A model generated the notes under the pieces. The model did no database searches. It saw only the letters and a program-made list of their open reading frames with translations, and was not told the DNA's origin. DNA of 64,000 bases from Streptomyces justiciae (GTDB taxonomy: Bacteria > Actinomycetota > Actinomycetes > Streptomycetales > Streptomycetaceae), in NCBI RefSeq assembly GCF_015163075.1, contig NZ_JADDXU010000004.1, positions 1 through 64,000 on the forward strand. Reading direction: 5' to 3'. The stretch's first letter is position 1. Each line of letters begins with the position of its first letter. Shown piece by piece: positions 8,316-16,639 of the stretch. The translations under genes and the position numbers were made by a program.

Positions 8316-9988
8316 GACTGCTCCAGATACCGGTGAACGAGCATCACGGCCATGGCTCCCTCTCCGACGGCGGACGCGACCCGCTTGGCGGACTCCGCGC
8401 GCGCGTCGCCCGCCACGAACACCCCGGGGATGTTGGTCTCCAGGTGGTACGGCGGCCGGTCCAGCTCCCAGCCCGCGGGCGGCCGCCCGTCGGCGGTCAG
8501 GTCGGGCCCCGCCAGGATGAACCCGTGGTCGTCCCGCAGCACCGTGCCGTCCAACCAGTCGGTGAGCGGGGCCGCGCCGATGAACACGAACATCCACTGC
8601 GCGTCGACGAGTTCGGTCTGCCCGGTGTCGACGTCGCGCAGTGTGAGCTGCTCCAGGTGGTCGGAGCCGTGGGCGGCCTCGACGACCGTCCGCGCGCGCA
8701 CCGAGATGTTGGGCGCCTCGTTGATCTGCTGGATCAGGTAGTGCGACATGGACGCGGCCAGGTCGGGGCCGCGCACCAGCAGCGTCACCGACTTGGCGCC
8801 CTTGGACAGGTACATCGCCGCCTGCCCCGCCGAGTTGGCGCCGCCGACGATGTAGATGTCCTGCCCCTGGCAGGAGGCCGCCTCGGTCAGCGCCGAGCCG
8901 TAGTACACCCCGCACCCGGTCAGATCGGTGCAGCCCGGCGCCTGAAGCTGCCGGTACGACACACCGGTCGCCAGGATCACGCTGTGCGCGGCGATCGCCG
9001 AGCCGTCGGAGAACCGTACGACCCTTGCGGCCCCGTTGATCTCCAGCGCCGTCACATCGCGTGCGGTGAGGATCTCGGCGCCGAACTTCGCGGCCTGCCG
9101 GCGGGCCCGGTCGGTGAGCTGGGCGCCGGAAACGCCGTCCGGGAAGCCGAGGTAGTTCTCGATCCGGGAGCTCTGCCCGGCCTGCCCGCCGGTCGCCGAC
9201 CGCTCCACGAGCACGGTCCGCAGCCCTTCCGACGCTCCGTACACGGCCGAGCCGAGCCCGGCCGGACCGCCGCCGATGACGACCAGGTCGTAGAACTCGG
9301 CCGTGGGCGTGGTCGCCAGCCCCACCTGCGCGGCCAGCTCCGGCGCCTCGGGCGCGACCAGCGGTGTGCCGTCCGGCGTGATCACCAGCGGCAGTTGCTG
9401 CCCGTCCTGCCCGGCCGCCGCCAGCAGCCGCTGCCCCTCGGGCTCGTCGGCGGAGTACCAGCGGTACGGCACCTGGTTGCGGGCCAGGAACTCGCGGACG
9501 TCGGACGAGCGCGCCGACCAGCGGTGCCCGACCACCTTGGTGGCGGGCACGGGCCGGTAGTCACTGCACTTCCACGCCTCAAGCAGGTCGTCGAGAACCG
9601 GGTAGAGCTTCTCCTCCGGCGGGTCCCACGGCTTGAGTAGGTAGTGGTCGAGATCGACGACGTTGATCGCGTCGATCGCCGCGCTCGTGTCCGCGTACGC
9701 CGTCAGCAGCACCCGGCGCGCGCCCGGGTACACGTCGAGGGCCTGCTCCAGGAACTCGATGCCGTTCATCTGCGGCATCCGGTAGTCGGCGAGGATCACC
9801 GCGACCAGGTCACCGCGCAGCTTCAGCTCGCGCAGCGCCTCCAGCGCGGACTCGCCGGACTCGGCGCGCACGATGCGGTACGACTCGCCGTAGCGCCGCC
9901 GCAGGTCACGGGCGACGGCACGGGAGACTCCCGGGTCGTCGTCCACGGTCAGGATGACGGTCCGCGCTGCTTCGGCGGCCTGTGCCAT
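8312..9988 (-). CDS. Response regulator fused to a Cys-less glutaredoxin-like and thioredoxin-reductase-like flavoprotein
   Basis: 558 residues in three parts. Residues 1-~135 are a receiver: acidic pair near D17-D18, phospho-acceptor D68 in ILADYRMPQ, and the Lys of YLLKPW. Residues ~150-225 resemble a glutaredoxin/thioredoxin fold, but the usual CPYC position reads WSARSS. Residues ~230-558 are a TrxR-type FAD/NADPH domain with GGGPAGLGS, a second dinucleotide motif GGANSAGQ and GVFVAGDAR. The redox CxxC of true thioredoxin reductases is replaced by GVYYGSAL. Databases usually name such fusions response regulator/thioredoxin-disulfide reductase, but the sequence argues against disulfide reduction. 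It is first gene of the operon; SD GGGAG precedes the ATG and a TACGAT -10-like box lies at 10028-10033 on this strand. Confidence 0.9.
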   Translation of the reverse strand: MAQAAEAARTVILTVDDDPGVSRAVARDLRRRYGESYRIVRAESGESALEALRELKLRGDLVAVILADYRMPQMNGIEFLEQALDVYPGARRVLLTAYADTSAAIDAINVVDLDHYLLKPWDPPEEKLYPVLDDLLEAWKCSDYRPVPATKVVGHRWSARSSDVREFLARNQVPYRWYSADEPEGQRLLAAAGQDGQQLPLVITPDGTPLVAPEAPELAAQVGLATTPTAEFYDLVVIGGGPAGLGSAVYGASEGLRTVLVERSATGGQAGQSSRIENYLGFPDGVSGAQLTDRARRQAAKFGAEILTARDVTALEINGAARVVRFSDGSAIAAHSVILATGVSYRQLQAPGCTDLTGCGVYYGSALTEAASCQGQDIYIVGGANSAGQAAMYLSKGAKSVTLLVRGPDLAASMSHYLIQQINEAPNISVRARTVVEAAHGSDHLEQLTLRDVDTGQTELVDAQWMFVFIGAAPLTDWLDGTVLRDDHGFILAGPDLTADGRPPAGWELDRPPYHLETNIPGVFVAGDARAESAKRVASAVGEGAMAVMLVHRYLEQS

Positions 9989-10054
9989 GCGTCTCCCACC
10001 CCGGGTCGTCGGCTGTGGCTGTCGCCCATCGTATGTTCGAACGTCCTGCTTCGC

Positions 10055-10414
10055 TCAGGTATGCGGTGTCCCGCCGCTCAGCACACAGAACTCGTTGCCC
10101 TCGGGATCGAGGAGCGTCACCCACGAGAACCCGCCGTACACGGGATCGGCGTGCCGGGCGCCGAGGGCGAGGAGGCGGGCCACCTCGGCCGCCTGGTCGT
10201 CGGGGCGGAGGTCGAGATGGAGCCGGTTCTTGATCGTCTTGCCCTCGGGGACGGGGGAGAAGAGCAGCCCCGGCAGCCGGTCCTTCTCGGGGCGGATCTC
10301 GTACTCGTGCGGGTCGTCGTTGACGACGACCCAGCCCAGCGCCTCGGTCCACCAGCGGCCCAGGGCCACGGGATCGGCAGCGTCCACGTTGACTTGTTCC
10401 CACACCAGGCTCAT
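10055..10414 (-). CDS. VOC-family (glyoxalase/dioxygenase fold) protein
   Basis: 119 residues, a single vicinal-oxygen-chelate module: N-terminal VNVDAADPVALGRWWTEALGW and C-terminal GFSWVTLLDPEGNEFCVL. Members bind a metal and catalyse isomerisation, ring cleavage or antibiotic sequestration; nothing in the sequence picks one. The candidate metal ligands are the His of LHLDLRP and the Glu of EGNEFCV. It lies head to tail with the redox operon (66 bases before the operon's first ATG) but diverges from the USP gene on the other side, so it probably has its own promoter. Function unassigned beyond the fold. Confidence 0.8.
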   Translation of the reverse strand: MSLVWEQVNVDAADPVALGRWWTEALGWVVVNDDPHEYEIRPEKDRLPGLLFSPVPEGKTIKNRLHLDLRPDDQAAEVARLLALGARHADPVYGGFSWVTLLDPEGNEFCVLSGGTPHT

Positions 10415-10477
10415 GGCGGCAGCGTAGTGAAGACTGGGGGAAGGTGCCTGATCATTCACGCCGAGGGAGACAGCCGT

Positions 10478-11356
10478 ATGACGCGCCCGATCACCGTGGG
10501 TTTCGACGGGACCGAGGAGAGCCTCGCCGCACTGGACTGGGCGGCGCGGGAGGCGGTCCGCCGGGGGCTGGAGCTGCGGGTGGTGCAGGCCTGGCGGTTC
10601 CAGGCGGACGTGGCGCTCGACGTGCTGTCCGACCCGGAGACGCAGGCCGGCTGGGTGCGTGACGCGGTGGCCGAGGCCGCCGAGGCGGTCGCCGTGCGCC
10701 ACCACGGGCTCGTCGTGACCACCGACGTCCTGGAGGGTGGCACCGTCGAGGCACTGGTGGAGGCCGCGGCGGGCGCGGAGCTGCTGGTGCTGGGCTCGCG
10801 CGGGCACGGGCCGGTCGTCGGGTTCCTGCTCGGCTCGGTCGGCCAGCAGGTGATCGCGGAGGCGGTACGGCCCGTCGTGCTGGTCCGTGCCGGGGACGAG
10901 CCGACCGCCGAGGCCGCCGGCCGGGAGATCGTCGTCGGCCAGCAGGGCGAGGACCCCGAGGACAGCGCCGCCGCCCTCGGGTTCGCCTTCGAGACGGCCG
11001 CCGCGCGCGGGGCGACGGTACGGGCCGTACGGGCCTGGACGCTGCCCCCGGTGTTCGCCTACAGCCCGGGCTCGCTCAAGCTCCTCGACGAGACGGGCGG
11101 TCTGGAGCCGCGCGAGAAGCAGGCGCTTCAGACGGCCCTGGAACCCTGGCGGGAGCGCTTCCCGGACGTCCCCGTCGTCGAGCACATCGAGATGGGCAGC
11201 GCCGGCCAGGTGCTGCTGTCGGTGGCGGCGCGGGCCCAGTTGATGGTCGTCGGCCGCCGGGCCCGTCGTACCGCCGTAGGAGCTCGCATCGGATCGGTCG
11301 CGCACGGCGTCCTGCACCACGCGGGCTGCCCGGTGGCCGTGGTCCCGCCCGCCTGA
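10478..11356 (+). CDS. Tandem universal stress protein (two USP domains)
   Basis: 292 residues made of two UspA domains (about 1-140 and 148-290). Both keep the ATP-binding glycine loop: GSRGHGPVVGFLLGSV in the first and GRRARRTAVGARIGSV in the second. Tandem USPs are common in actinomycetes and usually respond to hypoxia, dormancy or stress signals. ATG at 10478; the following gene converges with a single base between the two stop codons, leaving no room for a separate terminator. Target process unknown. Confidence 0.93.
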   Translation: MTRPITVGFDGTEESLAALDWAAREAVRRGLELRVVQAWRFQADVALDVLSDPETQAGWVRDAVAEAAEAVAVRHHGLVVTTDVLEGGTVEALVEAAAGAELLVLGSRGHGPVVGFLLGSVGQQVIAEAVRPVVLVRAGDEPTAEAAGREIVVGQQGEDPEDSAAALGFAFETAAARGATVRAVRAWTLPPVFAYSPGSLKLLDETGGLEPREKQALQTALEPWRERFPDVPVVEHIEMGSAGQVLLSVAARAQLMVVGRRARRTAVGARIGSVAHGVLHHAGCPVAVVPPA

Positions 11357-11357
11357 G

Positions 11358-12599
11358 TCACTCGGGGACGGGCTCGGTCGGCAGGAGGGTCTCGCGGGCC
11401 TTGGGGAGGATGTTCTCGATGTAGTCCGCGACCACGGTGTCCAGACCGATGTCGTGCTGCGCCCGCTCCGACAGGTACCAACGGTGTTCCAGCAGCTCGT
11501 GGTAGATCTCGGCCGGGTCCATCGAACCGCGCAGCTCCAGCGGCACGGCGCGCACGGTCGGACGGAACACGTCCCGCACCCAGCGGTGCGCGAGGACCTC
11601 GGGGCGGGCGCCGAGCGGGTCGCCCGGGGCGTAGTCGTCCTGGGTGGCCATCCAGCTCTCCAGGTCGTTCAGCAGCCGCCGGGCCTGGTTCTCCTCGGTG
11701 TCCAGGCCCGTCAGCCGCAGCAACTGGCGCTGGTGGTGGCCGGCGTCGACGACCTTGGGCACGAAGGTGACCGTGTCGCCGTTGTTCGCGTGCTCGATCT
11801 GCATCTCGGCCACGTCGAAACCGAGGTCGTTGAGGCGGCGGATACGGCGCTCGATGTAGTGGTACTTGCCCGCCGGGTACACCGAGGTACGGGTCAGCTC
11901 CTCCCACAGGCTGCGGTAGCGGTCGCAGATCTCCATGCCGAACTCGATCGCGTCGACGGAGGGGTGCAGCGCCCCGGACGCCTCCAGGTCGAGGAGCTCG
12001 CCGCTGATGTTCACGCGGGCCAGGTCGAGGTCGTACTCGCGCTGGCCGTTGCTGAGTTGGGGGTGCAGTTCGCCGGTCTCGGCGTCGACGAGATAGGCGG
12101 CGTAGGCGCCCGCGTCCCGGCGGAAGAGGGTGTTGGAGAGGGAGCAGTCGCCCCAGGCGAACCCGGCCAGATGGAGTCGTACGAGGAGGACGGCCAGGGC
12201 GTCCATGAGGCGGTGCATGGTCGCGGGCCGCATCGTCGTCTCGAACATCGACCGGTACGGCATCGAGCCGCCGAGATGCCGGGTGACCAGGACGGACTCC
12301 AGCGGGTTGCCGTCGGTGTCGGTGCGGCCCGTGACCACGGCGAGCGGGTCCACCGACGGGATGGCGAGCCGGTCGAGGTCGCGGAGCATGTCGTACTCGT
12401 TGAGGGCGGGCCGCTCGGCGAGTTCCTTGACGGCGATGACCTCGTCGCCGGCGCGGGCGTAGCGCACCACGTGCCGGGATATGCCGCGCGGGAGCGGGAC
12501 GAGGACCTCTTCCGGCCACTCCTCCAGGGGCACGTCCCACGGCAGCTCCAGCAGGAGCGCGGGGTGCTCCGGGTTCGTCGCGCTGATCTGCAGTGCCAT
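11358..12599 (-). CDS. DUF4032 protein, predicted kinase-like
   Basis: 413 residues, full length for the DUF4032 family of actinomycetes. The N-terminal half reads like an atypical protein/small-molecule kinase. There is a beta3-type Lys in VIAVKELAERP and an alphaC-type Glu in NEYDMLRDL. The catalytic loop WGDCSLSNTLFRR has the Asp-x4-Asn spacing of the aminoglycoside-phosphotransferase class, followed by a DFG-equivalent YLVDAET. The C-terminal half is the DUF4032-specific helical region. No substrate is known to me; kinase activity is inferred from these motifs alone. It stands alone between convergent and divergent neighbours, with GAGGA ten bases before the ATG. Confidence 0.85.
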   Translation of the reverse strand: MALQISATNPEHPALLLELPWDVPLEEWPEEVLVPLPRGISRHVVRYARAGDEVIAVKELAERPALNEYDMLRDLDRLAIPSVDPLAVVTGRTDTDGNPLESVLVTRHLGGSMPYRSMFETTMRPATMHRLMDALAVLLVRLHLAGFAWGDCSLSNTLFRRDAGAYAAYLVDAETGELHPQLSNGQREYDLDLARVNISGELLDLEASGALHPSVDAIEFGMEICDRYRSLWEELTRTSVYPAGKYHYIERRIRRLNDLGFDVAEMQIEHANNGDTVTFVPKVVDAGHHQRQLLRLTGLDTEENQARRLLNDLESWMATQDDYAPGDPLGARPEVLAHRWVRDVFRPTVRAVPLELRGSMDPAEIYHELLEHRWYLSERAQHDIGLDTVVADYIENILPKARETLLPTEPVPE

Positions 12600-12639
12600 C
12601 GGCCGTTCGTCCTCGTCTCGCGGTGATCGTCACCTCACC

Positions 12640-13386
12640 TTAGAGGGCGCGGTCCTTGGCCTGAAGTGCCGCTTCACGGAGTGGACCGCGGTGCGCCGGA
12701 CCGTGCCCCGGCAGCATGAGTTCGCCGTCCAGCTCGGCGAGGACGTCCAGCGAGGCCACGGCACGGGCGCGCTCGTGGTGGAACATGTCCGGCAGCAGCT
12801 GCGGGCCCGCGATCCGCGAGGTGGGGTGGCCACTCACCAGGGCGTCCCCGGAGATCAGCACCCCGGCCTCCGGGAGGTGGAAGGCGACGTGGCCGTCGGT
12901 GTGGCCCGGCGTGTGCACCGGGACCGGGCGGCCGGGCACGTCCAGCGGACCGGGCTTGGGGAACGCCTCCGGCGCGGTCACCGGGACGTGCGCCTTGCCG
13001 CCGGAGCGGATCGCGTGCAGCGCCCACGGCACGACACCCGGCCGCCAGCCGTTCCGCACGACGTCCCCGACGGTGACCTGGTGCAGGAACTCCCGCCGGG
13101 CGTGCGGCACTTCGGCCTCGTGCAGCAGGACCGGCGTGCCGTAGGTGGCGCGCAGATGCTCGGCGGACCCGAGGTGGTCGTTGTGGGCGTGCGTGATCAG
13201 CACCGCCGTGACGGCTTCCGGTGAACCGGCCACCTGGGTGAGGGAGTCGAGGACCAGCTCTCGGTCCCCCGGATAGCCGGTGTCGACGAGGGTGACCGCG
13301 TCGCCCTCCGTCAGGATCACCCAGTTGGTGTTGGAGCCGTGCACCAGGTAGGTGCCGTCGGCGACTTGCTGCACTTCAGCCCGCAT
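12640..13386 (-). CDS. Metallo-beta-lactamase-fold hydrolase
   Basis: 248 residues. The zinc-binding signature HAHNDH lies near residue 65, with further His/Asp ligands in PVHTPGHTDGH and ISGDALVSGHP and the terminal His in LPGHGPAHRG. The family hydrolyses thioesters, lactones, phosphodiesters or beta-lactams; the HTPGHTDGH segment resembles glyoxalase-II-like enzymes, but no substrate can be named. It is cytoplasmic (no signal peptide). It lies just upstream of the DUF4032 gene on the opposite side of a 40-base gap and may share transcription from the same strand. Confidence 0.88.
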   Translation of the reverse strand: MRAEVQQVADGTYLVHGSNTNWVILTEGDAVTLVDTGYPGDRELVLDSLTQVAGSPEAVTAVLITHAHNDHLGSAEHLRATYGTPVLLHEAEVPHARREFLHQVTVGDVVRNGWRPGVVPWALHAIRSGGKAHVPVTAPEAFPKPGPLDVPGRPVPVHTPGHTDGHVAFHLPEAGVLISGDALVSGHPTSRIAGPQLLPDMFHHERARAVASLDVLAELDGELMLPGHGPAHRGPLREAALQAKDRAL

Positions 13387-13547
13387 GATCGTCCCGCTCG
13401 ATGAGGAGGTTCCCTGCCCGACGGGGGCATCACATCAGATGCGTCGGCTGAGGGCCGCGCCGGGGTGCTGGGCGGGGAAGGGCCGCCTCCGGCACCGTCC
13501 GCCGGAGGCAGCCCCCTGCGTGCGCCCGAAGCGGCCGCCTCTCCGCC

Positions 13548-14177
13548 TCAGTGCACGCCGTGCGGGCGGAACTGGACGCTGATGCGCGGTCCCGCGGCTC
13601 GCGTGGTCTTCGGTACGCAGTGCTCCCACGTTCGTTGGCAGGTGCCGCCCATCACGATCAGGTCGCCGTGGCCCAGCGGGCGCCGGACCGTGCCCGCGCC
13701 GCCGCGCATCGGGCGCAGCAGCAGGTCGCGGGGTGCGCCGACGGACAGGATGGCGACCATCGTGTTCTCGCGGGCGCCCCGGCCGATCCGGTCGCCGTGC
13801 CAGGCGACGCTGTCCCGGCCGTCGCGGTAGTAGCAGAGCCCGGCCGTGGTGAACGGCTCGCCCAACTCGTCGGCGTAGTGCGCGCTGAGCGACTCGCGCG
13901 CCTCGGTCAGCACCGGGTGGGGGAGGACGTCGTCGCGCCCGTAGTACGCGAGCAGTCGGGGGACGTCCACGACGTTGTCGTACATCTTCCGGCGCTCGGC
14001 GCGCCACGGGACCTCGGCGGCGAGCTGTTCGAACAGGGTGTCGGAGCCCGCCAGCCAACTGGGCAGCACGTCGATCCAGGCGCCGGAACCGAGCTCGGTG
14101 CGGGTGACTCCGTCGAGGGGGCCGAGGCTCAGGCGGTCGGTCTGGTCGAAGAGGGAGGCCTGGAGGTGCGTGGACAT
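13548..14177 (-). CDS. AlkB-like 2-oxoglutarate/Fe(II)-dependent dioxygenase
   Basis: 209 residues with the AlkB core: iron ligands His and Asp in AWHGDRIG, distal His in TWEHCVPK, and the 2-oxoglutarate Arg in RISVQFRP. The substrate-facing segment PLLAYYGR/GLCYYRDG matches AlkB homologues. The likely role is oxidative demethylation of alkylated bases or tRNA. On the coding strand the sequence TACGCT sits six bases before the ATG, so the gene may be leaderless. It is divergent from the TetR gene at 14315 and the two share a 137-base control region holding palindromes. Confidence 0.87.
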   Translation of the reverse strand: MSTHLQASLFDQTDRLSLGPLDGVTRTELGSGAWIDVLPSWLAGSDTLFEQLAAEVPWRAERRKMYDNVVDVPRLLAYYGRDDVLPHPVLTEARESLSAHYADELGEPFTTAGLCYYRDGRDSVAWHGDRIGRGARENTMVAILSVGAPRDLLLRPMRGGAGTVRRPLGHGDLIVMGGTCQRTWEHCVPKTTRAAGPRISVQFRPHGVH

Positions 14178-14265
14178 GGAACCAGCGTACGCCTGATTCG
14201 AAAATCTGTTCCCATAGGGGTGCGCTGGATTCCCGGCGGAGATGTGCTGGCTTCCCGGCCCTTTC

Positions 14266-14299
14266 GATACACCGGTGTATCCGATACATTCGCGTATCG
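14266..14299. promoter_or_regulatory. Two adjacent palindromic operators before a TetR gene
   Basis: The first element, GATACACCGGTGTATC at 14266-14281, is a perfect 16-base palindrome. It abuts a second, GATAC-N6-GTATC at 14283-14298, flanked by C and G so that the symmetry extends to 14282-14299. Their centres are about 17 bases apart, so two dimers could bind one face or wrap the DNA. They sit 16-49 bases upstream of the TetR ATG, exactly where autorepression would act. The TetR regulator at 14315 is the obvious ligand (inference). Confidence 0.75.
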
Positions 14300-14314
14300 A
14301 ACAGGAGGGCGACC

Positions 14315-14938
14315 ATGGAGACAGCGCGGCGCGTGACGAAGCGGCGGGTGCGCACCCGCGCCAATCTGCTCGACGCCGCCTTCGCGGTCTTCGCGGCCAA
14401 AGGCTTCGGGCGCGTCTCCATCGAGGAGGTCTGCGAGGCCGCCGGATACAGCCGGGGCGCCTTCTACTCCAACTTCGACAGCCTCGACGAGCTGTTCTTC
14501 GCGCTCTACCAGCAGCGTGCCGACCTGATCGCCGACCAGGTGTCCGGGGCGCTCGCCCTGGACGGTCCCGACCTCGACGTGCCCGCCGCCGTGGACCGCG
14601 TCACCGAGGTGCTGCTCCTCGACCGGGACTGGCTGCTGGTGAAGACGGACTTCCTGGTGCACGCCGCCCGGGCGCCCGCCGTCGCCGAGACCCTCCTCGA
14701 CCACCGGGCGCGGCTGCGCGAGGCGATCCGGGAACGGCTCGCCCGCGCGCGGGGCCACACCGAACTGCCCGCCGTGCTCGCCGACCTCGACGGCGCCGCC
14801 CACGCCGTCGTCGCCGCGTACGACGGCGTCACCACCCAACTGCTGCTCGACCGGGACGTCGTACACGCCCGCGTCTGGCTCAAGCAACTGCTCACCGCGC
14901 TGCTGACCGACGGCAGTACCACTGACACCACCGCATGA
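14315..14938 (+). CDS. TetR/AcrR-family transcriptional regulator
   Basis: 207 residues. The N-terminal HTH is LLDAAFAVFAAKGFGRVSIEEVCEAAGYSRGAFYSNF (given here only as a landmark around residues 18-53), with the classic tandem tyrosine-type recognition helix end. The rest is a variable ligand-binding helical domain. SD AGGAGGG precedes ATG 14315. It is followed after 16 bases by a flavin dehydrogenase, so the two form an operon and the regulator probably senses a substrate or product of that enzyme. Two palindromes directly upstream are probable autoregulatory operators. Confidence 0.9.
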   Translation: METARRVTKRRVRTRANLLDAAFAVFAAKGFGRVSIEEVCEAAGYSRGAFYSNFDSLDELFFALYQQRADLIADQVSGALALDGPDLDVPAAVDRVTEVLLLDRDWLLVKTDFLVHAARAPAVAETLLDHRARLREAIRERLARARGHTELPAVLADLDGAAHAVVAAYDGVTTQLLLDRDVVHARVWLKQLLTALLTDGSTTDTTA

Positions 14939-14954
14939 GGAAGGGACGGTCGCC

Positions 14955-16628
14955 ATGGATGCCGACGTCATCGTCGTCGGAGCCGGTCTCGCCGGTCTGG
15001 TCGCCGCGCACGAACTGACCAGCCGGGGCCGCCGGGTCGCCCTGGTCGACCAGGAGAACGCCGCCAACCTCGGCGGGCAGGCCTTCTGGTCCTTCGGCGG
15101 GCTCTTCATCGTCGACTCCCCGGAGCAGCGGCGGCTCGGCATCAAGGACTCCTTCGACCTGGCCTGGAGCGACTGGCAGGGCAGCGCCGGCTTCGACCGC
15201 GTCGACGACGAGGACTCCTGGGCGGTGCGCTGGGCGCGCGCCTACGTCGAGTTCGCGGCCGGCGAGAAGCGATCCTGGCTGGAGGGGCACGGCATCAAGT
15301 TCCTGCCCACGGTCGGCTGGGCCGAGCGCGGTGACCTGCGCGCCCACGGACACGGCAACTCCGTGCCCCGCTTCCACATCGCCTGGGGCACCGGCACCGG
15401 CGTCGTCGAACCCTTCGTGAACCATGCCAAGCAGGCCGCCCGAGACGGACTCCTGACCTTCTACCACCGCCACCAGGTCGACGCGCTCGTCATCGAGGAC
15501 GGCCAGGCCCGCGGCGTACGCGGCACCGTCCTCGCCGAGGACAACTCCGCCCGCGGCGTGAAGTCCAACCGCGACCGCGTCGGCGACTTCGAACTCACCG
15601 CCCAGGCCGTCGTCGTCACCACCGGCGGCATCGGCGCCAACCACGACATCGTGCGCCGCTACTGGCCCGAACGCCTCGGCACCCCGCCCACCGAGATGGT
15701 CACCGGCGTCCCCGCCTACGTCGACGGCCGCATGCTCGACATCAGCGCCGAGGCGGGCGTACGCCTGGTCAACCGCGACCGCATGTGGCACTACACCGAG
15801 GGCCTGCAGAACTGGGACCCGATCTGGCCCGGCCACGGCATCCGCATCCTGCCCGGCCCGTCCTCCCTCTGGTTCGACGCCCTCGGCCGCCGCCTGCCCG
15901 ACCCTTGCCTGCCCGGCTACGACACCCTCGGCACCCTCAAGCACCTGCGCACCACCGAGGACATCGCCGGGTACGACCACTCCTGGTTCATCCTCACCCA
16001 GAAGATCATCGAGAAGGAGTTCGCGCTGTCGGGCTCCGAGCAGAACCCCGACATCACCGCCAAGGACCGCGTCGGCTTCCTCAAGACGCGGGTGCTGGGC
16101 AAGGGGGCGCCCGGTCCGGTCGACGCGTTCCTGCGCAAGGGCGCCGACTTCGTGACCGCGCCGGGTCTGGAGGAACTGGTCGAGAAGATGAACGCGCTGA
16201 CCGACAAGCCCCTCCTGGACGCGAGCGAGATCCGCCGCCAGATCGAGGCCCGCGACCTCCAGATCGCCAACCCGTACAGCAAGGACGCCCAGATCCAGGG
16301 CATCCGCAACGCCCGCCGCTACATCGGCGACAAGCTCGGCCGCGTCGCCACCCCGCACCGCATCCTCGACCCCGAGGCCGGCCCGCTCATCGGCGTCAAG
16401 CTGCACGTCCTGACCCGCAAGACCCTCGGCGGCATCCAGACCGACCTGGACTCACGGGCGTTGGGCGCCGACGGCAACCCGATCGAGGGCCTGTACGCGG
16501 CCGGCGAGGTGGCCGGCTTCGGCGGCGGCGGCGTCCACGGCTACAACGCGCTGGAGGGCACGTTCCTCGGCGGCTGCCTGTTCTCGGGCCGGGCGGCGGG
16601 CCGGGCGGCGGCGAAGCAGACGGGCTGA
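14955..16628 (+). CDS. FAD-binding dehydrogenase (ketosteroid-dehydrogenase/fumarate-reductase flavoprotein superfamily)
   Basis: 557 residues. The N-terminal FAD motif DVIVVGAGLAGLVAAHEL is followed by an acidic ribose-binding residue in VALVDQE; the GGG-type end GEVAGFGGGGVHGYNALEGT closes the FAD domain. The family includes 3-ketosteroid Delta1-dehydrogenases and soluble fumarate reductases, but the steroid-specific residues cannot be confirmed, so the substrate is left open. No signal peptide. It is co-transcribed with the TetR gene 16 bases upstream; SD AGGAAGGGA. It converges with the DUF488 gene. Confidence 0.87.
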   Translation: MDADVIVVGAGLAGLVAAHELTSRGRRVALVDQENAANLGGQAFWSFGGLFIVDSPEQRRLGIKDSFDLAWSDWQGSAGFDRVDDEDSWAVRWARAYVEFAAGEKRSWLEGHGIKFLPTVGWAERGDLRAHGHGNSVPRFHIAWGTGTGVVEPFVNHAKQAARDGLLTFYHRHQVDALVIEDGQARGVRGTVLAEDNSARGVKSNRDRVGDFELTAQAVVVTTGGIGANHDIVRRYWPERLGTPPTEMVTGVPAYVDGRMLDISAEAGVRLVNRDRMWHYTEGLQNWDPIWPGHGIRILPGPSSLWFDALGRRLPDPCLPGYDTLGTLKHLRTTEDIAGYDHSWFILTQKIIEKEFALSGSEQNPDITAKDRVGFLKTRVLGKGAPGPVDAFLRKGADFVTAPGLEELVEKMNALTDKPLLDASEIRRQIEARDLQIANPYSKDAQIQGIRNARRYIGDKLGRVATPHRILDPEAGPLIGVKLHVLTRKTLGGIQTDLDSRALGADGNPIEGLYAAGEVAGFGGGGVHGYNALEGTFLGGCLFSGRAAGRAAAKQTG

Positions 16629-16639
16629 CCCGCGAGGGC

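Noticed and set aside
8312..9988. Functional thioredoxin-disulfide reductase
   Set aside because: The CxxC motif of the NADPH domain is replaced by GVYYGSAL, so a disulfide reductase name would mislead.
13435..14421. 328-codon minus-strand frame overlapping the AlkB-like gene
   Set aside because: It is in a different register from the AlkB-like gene, contains runs of Arg/Pro and spans the palindromic control region. The 209-codon AlkB frame explains the region.
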